Part shown: one piece after another, positions 43,529 to 51,326 of the stretch
Layout: every line of letters begins with the position of its first letter
Position numbering within the stretch: the stretch's first letter is position 1
Source of the DNA: Levilactobacillus brevis
GTDB taxonomy: Bacteria > Bacillota > Bacilli > Lactobacillales > Lactobacillaceae
Direction of reading: 5' to 3'
DNA length: 64,000 nucleotides
NCBI GenBank assembly: GCA_003666485.1
Contig: CP032931.1
Span: forward strand, 1,116,001-1,180,000
Program-made: the position numbers and the translations under genes
Notes under the pieces: generated by a model
Seen by the model: only the letters and a program-made list of their open reading frames with translations
Told to the model about the DNA's origin: nothing
Database searches by the model: none

Positions 43529-44212
43529 TTGAATTTTATTGCGAAATATTTTCCTAATGCTGTAACCATGAAAGATGAGTTCGTGCAGGCCACGGGCGAA
43601 ACGCTGTACATGACGTTTGTTACGGCTGTTGTGGCGGGCATCATCGGGATGGCCATTGGGGTCGGGTTGATTGTGACCCAACCGGGTGGCATCTTGGAAA
43701 ATCGCGTTGTTTATAACATTCTTGATAAAATCGTTAACCTGTGTCGGTCAATTCCCTTCGTCATCTTGCTGGCCGTCATTGCGCCACTGACCCGCTTGAT
43801 CGTGGGGACGGCGATTGGGACGACCGCTGCCATTGTGCCGCTGGTCATTGGTTCCGCACCGTTTTACGCCCGGCAGATTCAAAACGCCCTGTCCGAAGTG
43901 GACCGTGGCGTGATCGAAGCGGCCGAGTCAGTTGGCTCCGGTCCCATTGCAATTATCTTCCGCGTTTACCTGCGCGAAGGCTTACCGGACATTATTCGTT
44001 CCTCAGTCCTAACGTTGATCAGTCTGATCGACCTGACTGCCATGGCCGGTGCCATCGGTGGTGGGGGCCTCGGGAACTTGGCCATCAACGTCGGTTACAG
44101 TCGCTTCGAAAATGATGTGACGATCGCGGCTATGCTGATCATCCTGGTGCTGGTCTTCGCTATTCAATTGATTGGCGACCTCTGGGCACGTAAGGTGGAT
44201 CACACGGCTTAA
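43529..44212 (+). CDS. metI: Methionine ABC transporter permease MetI
   Basis: 227-residue permease with about five membrane helices. The EAA-type coupling motif is visible in GVIEAAESVGSGPIAIIFRV near residue 130, and the family GAIGGGGLGNLAINVGY segment near 175. TTG 43529 directly follows the metN stop, with GGAGGTGG 7 bases upstream. Confidence 0.95.
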   Translation: MNFIAKYFPNAVTMKDEFVQATGETLYMTFVTAVVAGIIGMAIGVGLIVTQPGGILENRVVYNILDKIVNLCRSIPFVILLAVIAPLTRLIVGTAIGTTAAIVPLVIGSAPFYARQIQNALSEVDRGVIEAAESVGSGPIAIIFRVYLREGLPDIIRSSVLTLISLIDLTAMAGAIGGGGLGNLAINVGYSRFENDVTIAAMLIILVLVFAIQLIGDLWARKVDHTA

Positions 44213-44234
44213 TCAGATTACAAATCAACTAAAG

Positions 44235-44570
44235 GTTGCAAGTACAAAAACACCTGATAGTACTCAGCTGACAAGGACTGTGAACATGAAATTAGTCCAC
44301 GCCCGCCACCTGCGGCTGTCAGAGATTCCGGTAGCTATGGGGAACGCCGGCGGCCTAAGGAGCGGTCCGCCGACTCGGTTTGAAGATTGACGAACCCCGT
44401 CAATCTCCAAACACGTCCCACGCTGTAAGCTGAGTAAAAGCGCTCAGCTAACACCGTTGTCACAGCAACCTACACCTCTGACCTCCTCCGGTTACGTCGG
44501 TGATTAACCACAAATTTGGCGAACGGTAAGGCGGCCAGTATGGACTACATTGCGTTCAAAGACAAGTTCT
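44235..44570. repeat. Intergenic palindromic repeat family, member 4
   Basis: Gap 44213-44953 has no gene. TTGCAAGTACAAA (44236) and CTGCGGCTGTCAGAGATT match member 1; GCTATGGGGAACGCC to TTTGAAGATTGACG matches members 2 and 3; the 3' part (TTTGGCGAACGGTAAGGCGG, then CCAGTATGGAC) matches the right end of member 1. The long palindromic interior of members 1-3 is missing, so this is a shorter form. Bases 44700-44953 after the terminator show nothing else clear. Confidence 0.7.
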
Positions 44571-44642
44571 TGTCGCAACAAGCTCTGGTGTCACAATGAT
44601 TTTAACTACTTTCAAGCTTGTAACTTTTACAAATTAATACGT

Positions 44643-44691
44643 AAAATCACAATGAGGTCAGGGCGCATGCCCTGGCCTCATTGTGATTTTG
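44643..44691. terminator. Long hairpin terminator after metQNI
   Basis: A 21-bp stem (AAATCACAATGAGGTCAGGG and its complement, one G-T wobble) with loop GCAT and an A-run/T-run on either side. Confidence 0.85.
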
Positions 44692-44953
44692 TAAGAAACT
44701 ATTCGGCATGAACAATTTTTCGACAAATTGGCTTATCTGACTAAGCTTATCTGTTGTGAATCATTGAGATAATTAGAGGTGAGCGTTGTCATTGATATCG
44801 TTGCACCAGGGTCTTAACTGGATGTTACTGGGAAGTTGAAATTTTTTTAAAACAACGCTCATTTTGCCGCCGAATTCTAATGGTTTTCCGGTAAAATAGA
44901 AAAATTATGATGCATATCGTTACGGGTATGAGAGAGAAAGGATTTATCGGGTT

Positions 44954-45898
44954 TTGAAGAATTTAGGTGCGCCAACTGAAAATGTCATGAAGGGAATCTT
45001 CTGGGCAACCGTGGCTTCGGCGATGTTTGGGATTTCCGGAACCGTCCTGCAGTTCATTTCACAAGGCCAATCGATTCCGACCAGTTGGTTCTTATCTGCA
45101 CGAACCATGGGTGCCGGCGTTATTTTGTTGTTGATTAGTTTGGTATTGTATGGAAAAAAGACGTTCACGATTTTTAAGAGTTGGCAAGAAATTGGGTGGA
45201 TCGTCGCCTACGCGCTGATTGGGCTGGGCGCCAACCTCCTGACGTTCTACATTGCCGTGCAAACGGGGAACGCGGCCGCTGCCACGATTCTGCAGTACCT
45301 CAGCCCGTTGTTCATCGTGCTGGGCAGCTTACTATTCAAGCATGAACGGCCGTTACGTAGTGACCTGATTGCCTTTGTGGTTGCTTTAGTGGGCGTCTTC
45401 TTGGCCATTACGCGAGGGGACATCACCCAATTGGCCATCCCCGTGGACTCCCTGTTGTGGGGCATTGGTTCTGGAATCACAGCGGCATGTTATGTCGTTT
45501 TACCCCGGCCATTAGTCCGTGACTATGGTCATGCGCCGATTACTGTGTTAGGCTGGGGAACGTTTATTGCGGGTGTGGTCTTCAACTTATATCATCCCGT
45601 GTTTTTGAACATGCCGCCGATTACGGGCACGCTGATTGGGTCGATGGCCACGGTCATCATCGTGGGAACTATTTTGCCGTTCTCGTTAATCCTTTACAGC
45701 ACCCACTTTGCGCCGTCTGACGTCATCAGTATCGTCGACGCCACGCAACCAGTGGTGACCTTCGTCTTATCGATTTTATTCTTAAGCTTAAAGATTACGA
45801 TTGCCGAAATTATCGGCTCCGTTCTGGTGATTGTCGCAATTTACTTGCTACAACGGGGGCGGCGGAAAATCGTCACACAATTTGAACGTGTAAATTAG
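44954..45898 (+). CDS. EamA/DMT-superfamily transporter
   Basis: 314 residues with ten hydrophobic helices arranged as two EamA repeats (first with TVASAMFGISGTVLQFI, second starting near GIGSGITAACYVVLPRP). The family exports amino acids, metabolites or drugs; the substrate is unknown. TTG 44954 lies 11 bases after AAAGGA; ATG 44987 is an in-frame alternative without a good site. Followed after 11 bases by the phosphatase gene. Confidence 0.88.
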   Translation: MKNLGAPTENVMKGIFWATVASAMFGISGTVLQFISQGQSIPTSWFLSARTMGAGVILLLISLVLYGKKTFTIFKSWQEIGWIVAYALIGLGANLLTFYIAVQTGNAAAATILQYLSPLFIVLGSLLFKHERPLRSDLIAFVVALVGVFLAITRGDITQLAIPVDSLLWGIGSGITAACYVVLPRPLVRDYGHAPITVLGWGTFIAGVVFNLYHPVFLNMPPITGTLIGSMATVIIVGTILPFSLILYSTHFAPSDVISIVDATQPVVTFVLSILFLSLKITIAEIIGSVLVIVAIYLLQRGRRKIVTQFERVN

Positions 45899-45909
45899 GA
45901 AGTGAGCAG

Positions 45910-46539
45910 ATGACGACCTTTGATTGGGTGCGTCATGGTCAAACGCAAGCGAACGTTGACCAGATTATGCAAGGACAATTGGATAGTGCCGTCACGCATT
46001 TAACGGTCAACGGCTTACAGCAGGCCGAACGACTGGCGCAGTGGCTCAAAAACAGCCACTACGATCAGCTGGTCAGCAGCCCCTTACATCGGACCCGGCA
46101 AACGACGGCGGCCTTAACGGCGACGCTAGACGTCTTGCCCCAATTCGACGAGCGGTTGATGGAAGCCGATTACGGGCAATGGACCGGTGCCAATTTTCAA
46201 GGGCTACGGGCGCAACAACCGGCAGACTTTGATGCGTTGACTGGTGAAGCCTTGCCGGATACTCTGGCGGCGGTCGGTGGGGAGACTTACCTGGACGTGC
46301 AACGCCGCGTGGGCCAGTGGCTGGCCGAAGAGGTCGTGGATCATCCGGACGACCACATTTTGGTGGTGAGCCACGGGTTGACTATCAAGGCGACCGCACT
46401 ACTAATGTTGGCGGCCCCGGCAACGACCGCGTTGCCAGAGCCGGGCAACACCAGTCTGACCCGGATGGTGATCGATCCGGTAACGGGCCAGCGGTACCTG
46501 CAGTCATACGCGGTGAGCGGCCAGTTCAGGTCATCTTAA
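45910..46539 (+). CDS. Histidine phosphatase (phosphoglycerate mutase-like)
   Basis: 209-residue member of the histidine phosphatase superfamily: catalytic VRHGQTQANVDQ at residues 7-18, SSPLHRTRQTTAAL near 57, the acid MEADYGQWTG near 88 and second His in ILVVSHGLTIKA near 155. It acts on phosphorylated metabolites; the substrate cannot be assigned. AGGAAGTGAG before ATG 45910; cotranscribed with the EamA gene. Confidence 0.92.
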   Translation: MTTFDWVRHGQTQANVDQIMQGQLDSAVTHLTVNGLQQAERLAQWLKNSHYDQLVSSPLHRTRQTTAALTATLDVLPQFDERLMEADYGQWTGANFQGLRAQQPADFDALTGEALPDTLAAVGGETYLDVQRRVGQWLAEEVVDHPDDHILVVSHGLTIKATALLMLAAPATTALPEPGNTSLTRMVIDPVTGQRYLQSYAVSGQFRSS

Positions 46540-46561
46540 CTACATGCACGAATCTGTAAAC

Positions 46562-46601
46562 AAAAAGTTGCGTAACCGTTTTGGGCTACGCAACTTTTTT
46601 T
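46562..46601. terminator. Bidirectional terminator
   Basis: AAAAAGTTGCGTA and TACGCAACTTTTTT are exact complements around a 12-base loop between converging genes. Confidence 0.88.
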
Positions 46602-46610
46602 AGTCTAATC

Positions 46611-47364
46611 TTATTGGGCAGTGACGCCACCGTCGACAGGAATCTCGGCGCCGGTGATGAAGGAAGCGTCATCGGAGGCCAAGAAAGCGACGGTTGCGGC
46701 AACCTCTGAGGCCTTGCCTAACCGGCCCAGTGGGTGCATCTTGCCGAGGTCGGTCTTAGGTGCGGCGTAAACGTCTGAGGCGTAATCCGCCATTTCCGTT
46801 TCAATCAGGCCAGGGTGCACCGAGTTGACCCGGACTTGGGATGGGGCGTATTCGATGGCGGCATCCTTGGTCATCAGGCGGACGGCGCCTTTGCTAGCGC
46901 CATACAGGGTCGCTTGTGGTGAACCGGCCAATCCAGCGATGGGATGACGTATTGACCACGGCGCCACTCTTCTTGGCCGCCATGATTGGAATGACGTGCT
47001 TCATGCCAAAGAAGACGCCCTTCACGTTGATGTTCATCAGCTGATCCCATTGTTTTTCTGTGATTTCTGGCAGGTTGATCAGACGGAAAATGCCGGCGTT
47101 GTTGAAGAGAATATCGATCGTGCCAAATTTATCAAGGGTGGCCTTGACGACCTTTTCCCAATCGGCTTCCTGACTGACGTCTTGTGGCATGAAGACGGCC
47201 TTAGGTGAATCGAGGTCAGCCGCAACTTTTTCGCCAGCTTTTACGTTAATATCTGTGAAAACAACGGTCGCACCTTCTGCTAAGAAGCGTTTTACCGTTG
47301 CCAAACCAATTCCTGCTGCGCCACCGGTTACCAGGGCGATTTTACCATCAAGTCGTTCAGTCAT
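46611..47364 (-). pseudogene. Short-chain dehydrogenase with a 1-base frameshift
   Basis: Two overlapping minus-strand frames make one classical SDR. The first (47364 down to 46894) has the Rossmann motif TGGAAGIGLA, NNAGIF and the strand GAVVNTSS; the second (46967 down to 46611) continues IAGLAGSPQATLYGASKG with the catalytic Tyr/Lys and the C-terminal GAEIPVDGG. One extra C (G-run at 46941-46943 on the plus strand) between NTSS and IAG breaks the frame. As written, the product loses the catalytic Tyr. It is either a recent pseudogene or a sequencing error. AGGAGG-type site before ATG 47364. Confidence 0.88.
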
Positions 47365-47458
47365 TCTAAGAACCTCCAGTATGTAAGATAATTGTACATG
47401 TTCATTATATCACAAATAAAACTAATGCGGCCGGCTTGACCGTGAATTTTACCCAAAG

Positions 47459-47494
47459 AAAAATAACCCCGCCACGAGGGTAGGGTTATTTTTA
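47459..47494 (-). terminator. Terminator of the small minus-strand gene
   Basis: AAAATAACCC and GGGTTATTTTT form a stem beyond the stop at 47511. Confidence 0.75.
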
Positions 47495-47510
47495 GGTTGA
47501 AACAGCCGGT

Positions 47511-47726
47511 TTACTTCTTGAGGTTATCTTCCACGTAAGAACGAACTTCATCGTCGGACTTCGCGTCGATTTCCTTCATCGAAGCTTCAGTTTCATCGGT
47601 GTTGTGACCATTGGATTCCATAAAGTGGTTCCAAAGAGCATCCCGAACTGGTTGCTTTGAATCTGACCAGTCGAATACTTCACTCATTTTTTCATCCAAT
47701 AAAGCAGTCTTTTCTACAACAGCCAT
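47511..47726 (-). CDS. Small acidic protein of unknown function (71 aa)
   Basis: Not recognised. 71 residues, acidic, no membrane segment or signal peptide, predicted mostly helical (VVEKTALLDEKMSEVFDWSD; EASMKEIDAKSDDEVRSYVE). A strong ribosome site GGAGG lies before the ATG at 47726, and a terminator follows, so the gene looks real and monocistronic. No domain can be named. Confidence 0.7.
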   Translation of the reverse strand: MAVVEKTALLDEKMSEVFDWSDSKQPVRDALWNHFMESNGHNTDETEASMKEIDAKSDDEVRSYVEDNLKK

Positions 47727-47732
47727 AACCAA

Positions 47733-48142
47733 TTACCTCCAAAATGAATATTGGGGTCAGCGGTTCTGTTACTGGCATGCGCCACCGGCTTCATCTTCAT
47801 AGTAGTCCTAAAACTTGGAAATGGTAAATAATTTGTTTAAGCCGGTCAAGTTTCCCGATAATAAGGCCCTAAATTAGCACTCCCAATCGTGTTAGAGTGA
47901 AATGAGTTGACACGCTTAATGTGAGATGGCAGGGATTTGGCCACCTTGGGGACTGGTGAATCCCGTTGTTAGTGCGGTCGGGTTGGTAACTTGACTGACA
48001 AACGGTATTTTTTAAAATGCGGTAGCGTGGCGGGGGCAAAACGGGATAGTATAATTTTGCTGTCTTTGCGAAAATGACTGGTTTGCGACGGCAATTATGC
48101 TATTATGAAACCGCTTCAAAAAACACAAAGGAATGATATAAA
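47733..48142. other. Gap with a partial CIRCE-like half site
   Basis: About 410 bases without a gene. TTAGCACTC at 47875-47883 is one half of the HrcA operator, but the second half is displaced and incomplete. Candidate promoters for the flavodoxin gene (TATAAT-like ATTATG stretches near 48095) are seen but not firm. Confidence 0.35.
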
Positions 48143-48589
48143 ATGCTGTTAGCACACGTGGTCTACGCAACAATCACCGGTAACAATGAAGAATTGGCTG
48201 ATATTGTTGCTGAAAGTTTAGAGAAGGCGGGCGTCCAGGTAAAAGAAACAGAAATTTCGCAGACGGATGCGGCTGATTTGAAGAGCTCAGATATTTTAGT
48301 GGTCTGTGCTTATACATACGATGAAGGCAAAATGCCAGAAGAAGGCATGGATTTTTACGAAGATCTACAGGAGTTGGACCTTAAAGGGAAAGTCTATGGT
48401 GTTGCTGGATCTGGCGATAAATTCTATGGTGAGTACTACAACACGACTGTAGATCATTTTGACGAAGCATTTCAACAGACTGGAGCAACGCGCGGATCTG
48501 CGAACGTCAAGATTGATTTGGAACCGTATGAAGAAGACGTCGAGAAACTGGCGCAATTTTCCAAGGAATTGGTTGCTCAAGCGAGTTAA
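48143..48589 (+). CDS. Flavodoxin
   Basis: 148-residue electron carrier with bound FMN. The start HVVYATITGNNEELADIVAE contains the phosphate-binding loop (T-x-T-G-N-x-E), and VVCAYTYDEGKMPEE and VYGVAGSGDKFYGEYY contribute the FMN ring loops. The physiological partner in this organism is unknown; reduction of cob(II)alamin for the adenosyltransferases or of other reductases is possible. AAAGGAATG lies upstream of ATG 48143. Confidence 0.92.
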   Translation: MLLAHVVYATITGNNEELADIVAESLEKAGVQVKETEISQTDAADLKSSDILVVCAYTYDEGKMPEEGMDFYEDLQELDLKGKVYGVAGSGDKFYGEYYNTTVDHFDEAFQQTGATRGSANVKIDLEPYEEDVEKLAQFSKELVAQAS

Positions 48590-48623
48590 AAGAAATCAAC
48601 GCTATCGGCATACAAGTGATAAC

Positions 48624-48659
48624 GAAAAGGTCTGGGAATGCGTATCCCAGGCCTTTTTA
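48624..48659 (+). terminator. Flavodoxin terminator
   Basis: AAAAGGTCTGGGA and TCCCAGGCCTTTTT form a stem around ATGCGTA followed by the T-run. Confidence 0.85.
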
Positions 48660-48721
48660 GCTTGCTTTGACATCATTGTAATAGGTATTCAATAAACACA
48701 AGTGAGCCACGATACGATGGT

Positions 48722-49294
48722 TTATCTAAAAACGGGCCGACTATTGCGATAGAGAATATCGTCGTAGCTGTCTAAGAAGTTAGCGTAACGTGCAGCGGCG
48801 AAGAAGTAGTCTGATAACCGATTGATGAAAATTAGGACATCGTTATTACTAGCATCATTTTTTTGCAGGGAAACGATACGTCGCTCGGCTCGTCGTGTAA
48901 CTGTACGGGCGTATTGCAGTGCGGAAGCGGGTTGTGTCCCCCCTGGCAAAATAAACTTATTGACCGGTGGCACTTTTGCAGTGTAGTCATCGATCTTTTT
49001 TTCTAGCCAATCGGTTGCGCCATCGTTGAGTTTGGAAAAAATAAAGTCATGACGTGTATCTGATTTTAAGGTCGCAAGATCCCGACCAGCATCGAAGAGC
49101 AGTTGTTGAATCTCCTCGAGTTCAGGCTTCATTACGGCTGTTTTAGGTGTCAGCAAGGAAATCGTCATGCCAACCCATGAGTTCAACTCATCAACACTCC
49201 CATACGCTTCAACACGGGTATCATCCTTATCGACAATCGTTTTACCTATAATCCGTGTTTGACCCTTGTCGCCAGTTCGTGTATAAATCTTCAT
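48722..49294 (-). CDS. ATP:cob(I)alamin adenosyltransferase, second PduO-type
   Basis: 190 residues, the PduO-type adenosyltransferase fold: IYTRTGDKGQTRIIG (ATP loop) at the start, EAYGSVDELNSWVG near 29 and ARTVTRRAERRIV near 130 with the conserved arginines. It would adenosylate corrinoids made or salvaged by the neighbouring cbi operon. AGGAGGGTAAA lies just before the ATG on the minus strand. Clearly distinct from the pduO at 1762-2343; the two may serve general and microcompartment pools. Confidence 0.92.
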   Translation of the reverse strand: MKIYTRTGDKGQTRIIGKTIVDKDDTRVEAYGSVDELNSWVGMTISLLTPKTAVMKPELEEIQQLLFDAGRDLATLKSDTRHDFIFSKLNDGATDWLEKKIDDYTAKVPPVNKFILPGGTQPASALQYARTVTRRAERRIVSLQKNDASNNDVLIFINRLSDYFFAAARYANFLDSYDDILYRNSRPVFR

Positions 49295-49717
49295 AGTTTT
49301 ACCCTCCTAATGGTTACTAAGATAAGCATGCCAATTCAGTTTTAGAATTACAACCCTATTTCAAGATGAAAGTATGTGACCACAAGAGAATGATAAATTG
49401 GTGAAATAACCAGTCATTTTATAGCATTAAAAGATAAGTAGCTGGTAAGGAGATGGCGTGAATCTCATTGATTTAGAGATAAATATGATAAATACGCGTA
49501 TTTCGACGGGAAATTGTCATTTAAAATCGGCTGATGCAAATGAAAAAGACAAGTTTTTACTTTGTGATGTTATTCTCTTGTTCAAATGGAATTGTGTACA
49601 CTTTATCTGTTGAGGAAAAATCGCTGAGTTATTGCGGTCATAGATAAAACAGTGTAATTTCGTATGTAAGCGATTACTTAAAAGTTATCGCCAATACATA
49701 ATAAAGAGGTTTTAGTC
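49295..49717 (+). other. Divergent control region before the cbi operon
   Basis: About 420 AT-rich bases between the minus-strand adenosyltransferase and the plus-strand operon. No cobalamin riboswitch could be recognised: no GCC-ACTG core and no B12 box. The clearest signal is a cre-like site at 49664-49679. AAGAGG before ATG 49718 is the ribosome site. Confidence 0.5.
49664..49679 (+). promoter_or_regulatory. Candidate CcpA (cre) site before the cbi operon
   Basis: ATGTAAGCGATTACTT matches 15 of 16 positions of the cre consensus WTGNAARCGNWWWCAW. It lies 39 bases before the first gene, likely at or just downstream of the promoter, which would mean repression in the presence of glucose. Confidence 0.65.
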
Positions 49718-50230
49718 ATGGGAAACAATCGTGCTTTAAAACGCTTAACATTGACCGCTTTACTATTGGCACTGTGTATTATTGGCGCCAACATCAAAAT
49801 TTTAGGGTCAATTGCGCTAGATTCTGCCCCTGCTTTCTTAGGAACTTTGCTTTTGGGACCTTGGGTGGGCGCCTTCTTAGGCTTCTTTGGTCATATGACG
49901 TCCGCGATGTTATCCGGATTTCCGCTTACGTTGCCCGTTCATTTGATTGTTGGGGGAATGATGGCAGTTTGCATGTTTGTATTCGGCTATATTCGTCAAA
50001 AATTAGGGCTCAATCGTGTGGTTGTGGTTATTCTCTCGGATGTCATTGCTTATATTATCAACGTTCCGTTAGAAATTCCCTTACTCTATCCGTTATTGAA
50101 AGGGGCAATCATTGCGTTATTTATTCCACTAACGATCGCGACAATTGTTAATCTGGTTATTTGTGAATTGCTTTATGTGGTATTACCACAAAGTGTCAAG
50201 CAAGCGGATTTTATCGTGGGTAAAGGCTAA
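49718..50230 (+). CDS. ECF transporter S component, CblT-like
   Basis: 170-residue membrane protein with about six helices (LLLALCIIGANIKILGSIAL at the start) of the ECF substrate-binding family. As first gene of the corrinoid operon it probably takes up a cobamide precursor. CblT-type S components, predicted for dimethylbenzimidazole or alpha-ribazole, are the closest named group; this is positional inference. It needs the general EcfAAT module encoded elsewhere. The stop overlaps the cobD start (TAATG). Confidence 0.75.
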   Translation: MGNNRALKRLTLTALLLALCIIGANIKILGSIALDSAPAFLGTLLLGPWVGAFLGFFGHMTSAMLSGFPLTLPVHLIVGGMMAVCMFVFGYIRQKLGLNRVVVVILSDVIAYIINVPLEIPLLYPLLKGAIIALFIPLTIATIVNLVICELLYVVLPQSVKQADFIVGKG

Positions 50231-51300
50231 TGACCGTTATTCACGGGGGTAACCGAGAAAAGATTGCGGCGTTAATCCAACGACCGGCGACGAGCCTATT
50301 AGATTTTAGCGCCAACATTAATCCGCTGGGGGTACCGCAAGCGTTAAAGGCAACGTTATCAGCTGCACTGACTGAACTGAGTGATTATCCCAATCCAGAG
50401 TATCCACGGCTAAAATCAGCCATTGCGAAACACCATCAGGTAGCAGCCACAGATATAGTCGTTGGTAATGGTGCTGTACAGTTGATTTTTGATGCGGCGT
50501 TGGCACTACACGTACAAACCGCAATGGTCCTAGCACCTTGTTTTGGTGAGTATGAACGGGCGTTGAAAAAGGCTGGCACACAGGTCACACACTTTTCTTT
50601 GACTCGTGACGACGACTTTCAGTTGACTGGTGCACAGTTGATCCAAGCGCTTAAGGACCAGCCCCAAGTGAAGTTGGTGTGCCTGGGTAATCCTAATAAT
50701 CCAACTGGGACGATGTTGAATGACGCTGACTTGGATCAATTGGTGAGCTACTGCCGCCAACAGAAGATTTGGGTGATTTTGGATGAAGCCTTTATGGACT
50801 TGAGCCTTTCACCGAATGAGGGCTGGCTACCGAAGCTGAGTCCCAGTGACCCGGTCATTGTTGTCCGGTCGCTAACCAAGTTTTTCGCAATTCCAGGGTT
50901 ACGACTGGGGTATGCCGTTACGAAAAACAGTGCACTTCAACAAAAGATGCGAGACCAAAGTGAGCCATGGAGCGTTAACACGGTGGCAGCACGGTTTGGT
51001 GAACGGGCCTTTGAGGATAGAACTTATATTCAAGCAACGCAAGATTGGCTACAAACTGAACAACCCTGGTTGGGAAAGCAATTACAAGAGATAACATTTC
51101 TGCACGTCTTTCCATCAGTGACGAATTATTACTTAGTTTATAGTTCCGTGCCGCACCTACGAGAAAAGTTATGGCAGGTCGGTATCCTGATTCGGGATTG
51201 TCGGGATTATGTTGGGTTGGATGCAGGCTATTATCGGATGGCTGTGAAAAGTCATGAGGCAAATCAAGAATTGGTACAACAGTTGCGGGTACTTGAATAG
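50230..51300 (+). CDS. cobD: L-threonine-O-3-phosphate decarboxylase CobD
   Basis: PLP enzyme making (R)-1-aminopropan-2-ol phosphate, the linker of the cobamide lower loop. 356 residues, aminotransferase fold type I: LLDFSANINPLGVPQ near residue 20, LGNPNNPTGTML near 155, and RSLTKFFAIPGLRLGYA near 218 with the PLP lysine. Start overlaps the previous stop. Confidence 0.94.
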   Translation: MTVIHGGNREKIAALIQRPATSLLDFSANINPLGVPQALKATLSAALTELSDYPNPEYPRLKSAIAKHHQVAATDIVVGNGAVQLIFDAALALHVQTAMVLAPCFGEYERALKKAGTQVTHFSLTRDDDFQLTGAQLIQALKDQPQVKLVCLGNPNNPTGTMLNDADLDQLVSYCRQQKIWVILDEAFMDLSLSPNEGWLPKLSPSDPVIVVRSLTKFFAIPGLRLGYAVTKNSALQQKMRDQSEPWSVNTVAARFGERAFEDRTYIQATQDWLQTEQPWLGKQLQEITFLHVFPSVTNYYLVYSSVPHLREKLWQVGILIRDCRDYVGLDAGYYRMAVKSHEANQELVQQLRVLE

Positions 51301-51326
51301 CGAGCTTGAGAAAGGGGGGCTAGTCA

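Noticed and set aside
46894-47364. Two separate small SDR proteins encoded by the overlapping minus-strand frames
   Set aside because: Together they reconstruct a single SDR across one extra base; neither half alone has both the cofactor and catalytic motifs.
47875-47910. TTAGCACTC, half of a CIRCE (HrcA) operator
   Set aside because: The second half is neither at the 9-base spacing nor complete (GAGTG followed by AAAT), and no heat-shock gene follows.
49295-49717. Expected cobalamin riboswitch before the cbi operon
   Set aside because: No B12 box, no GGGAA/GCC-ACTG core and no terminator hairpin could be found by eye; only the cre-like site stands out.
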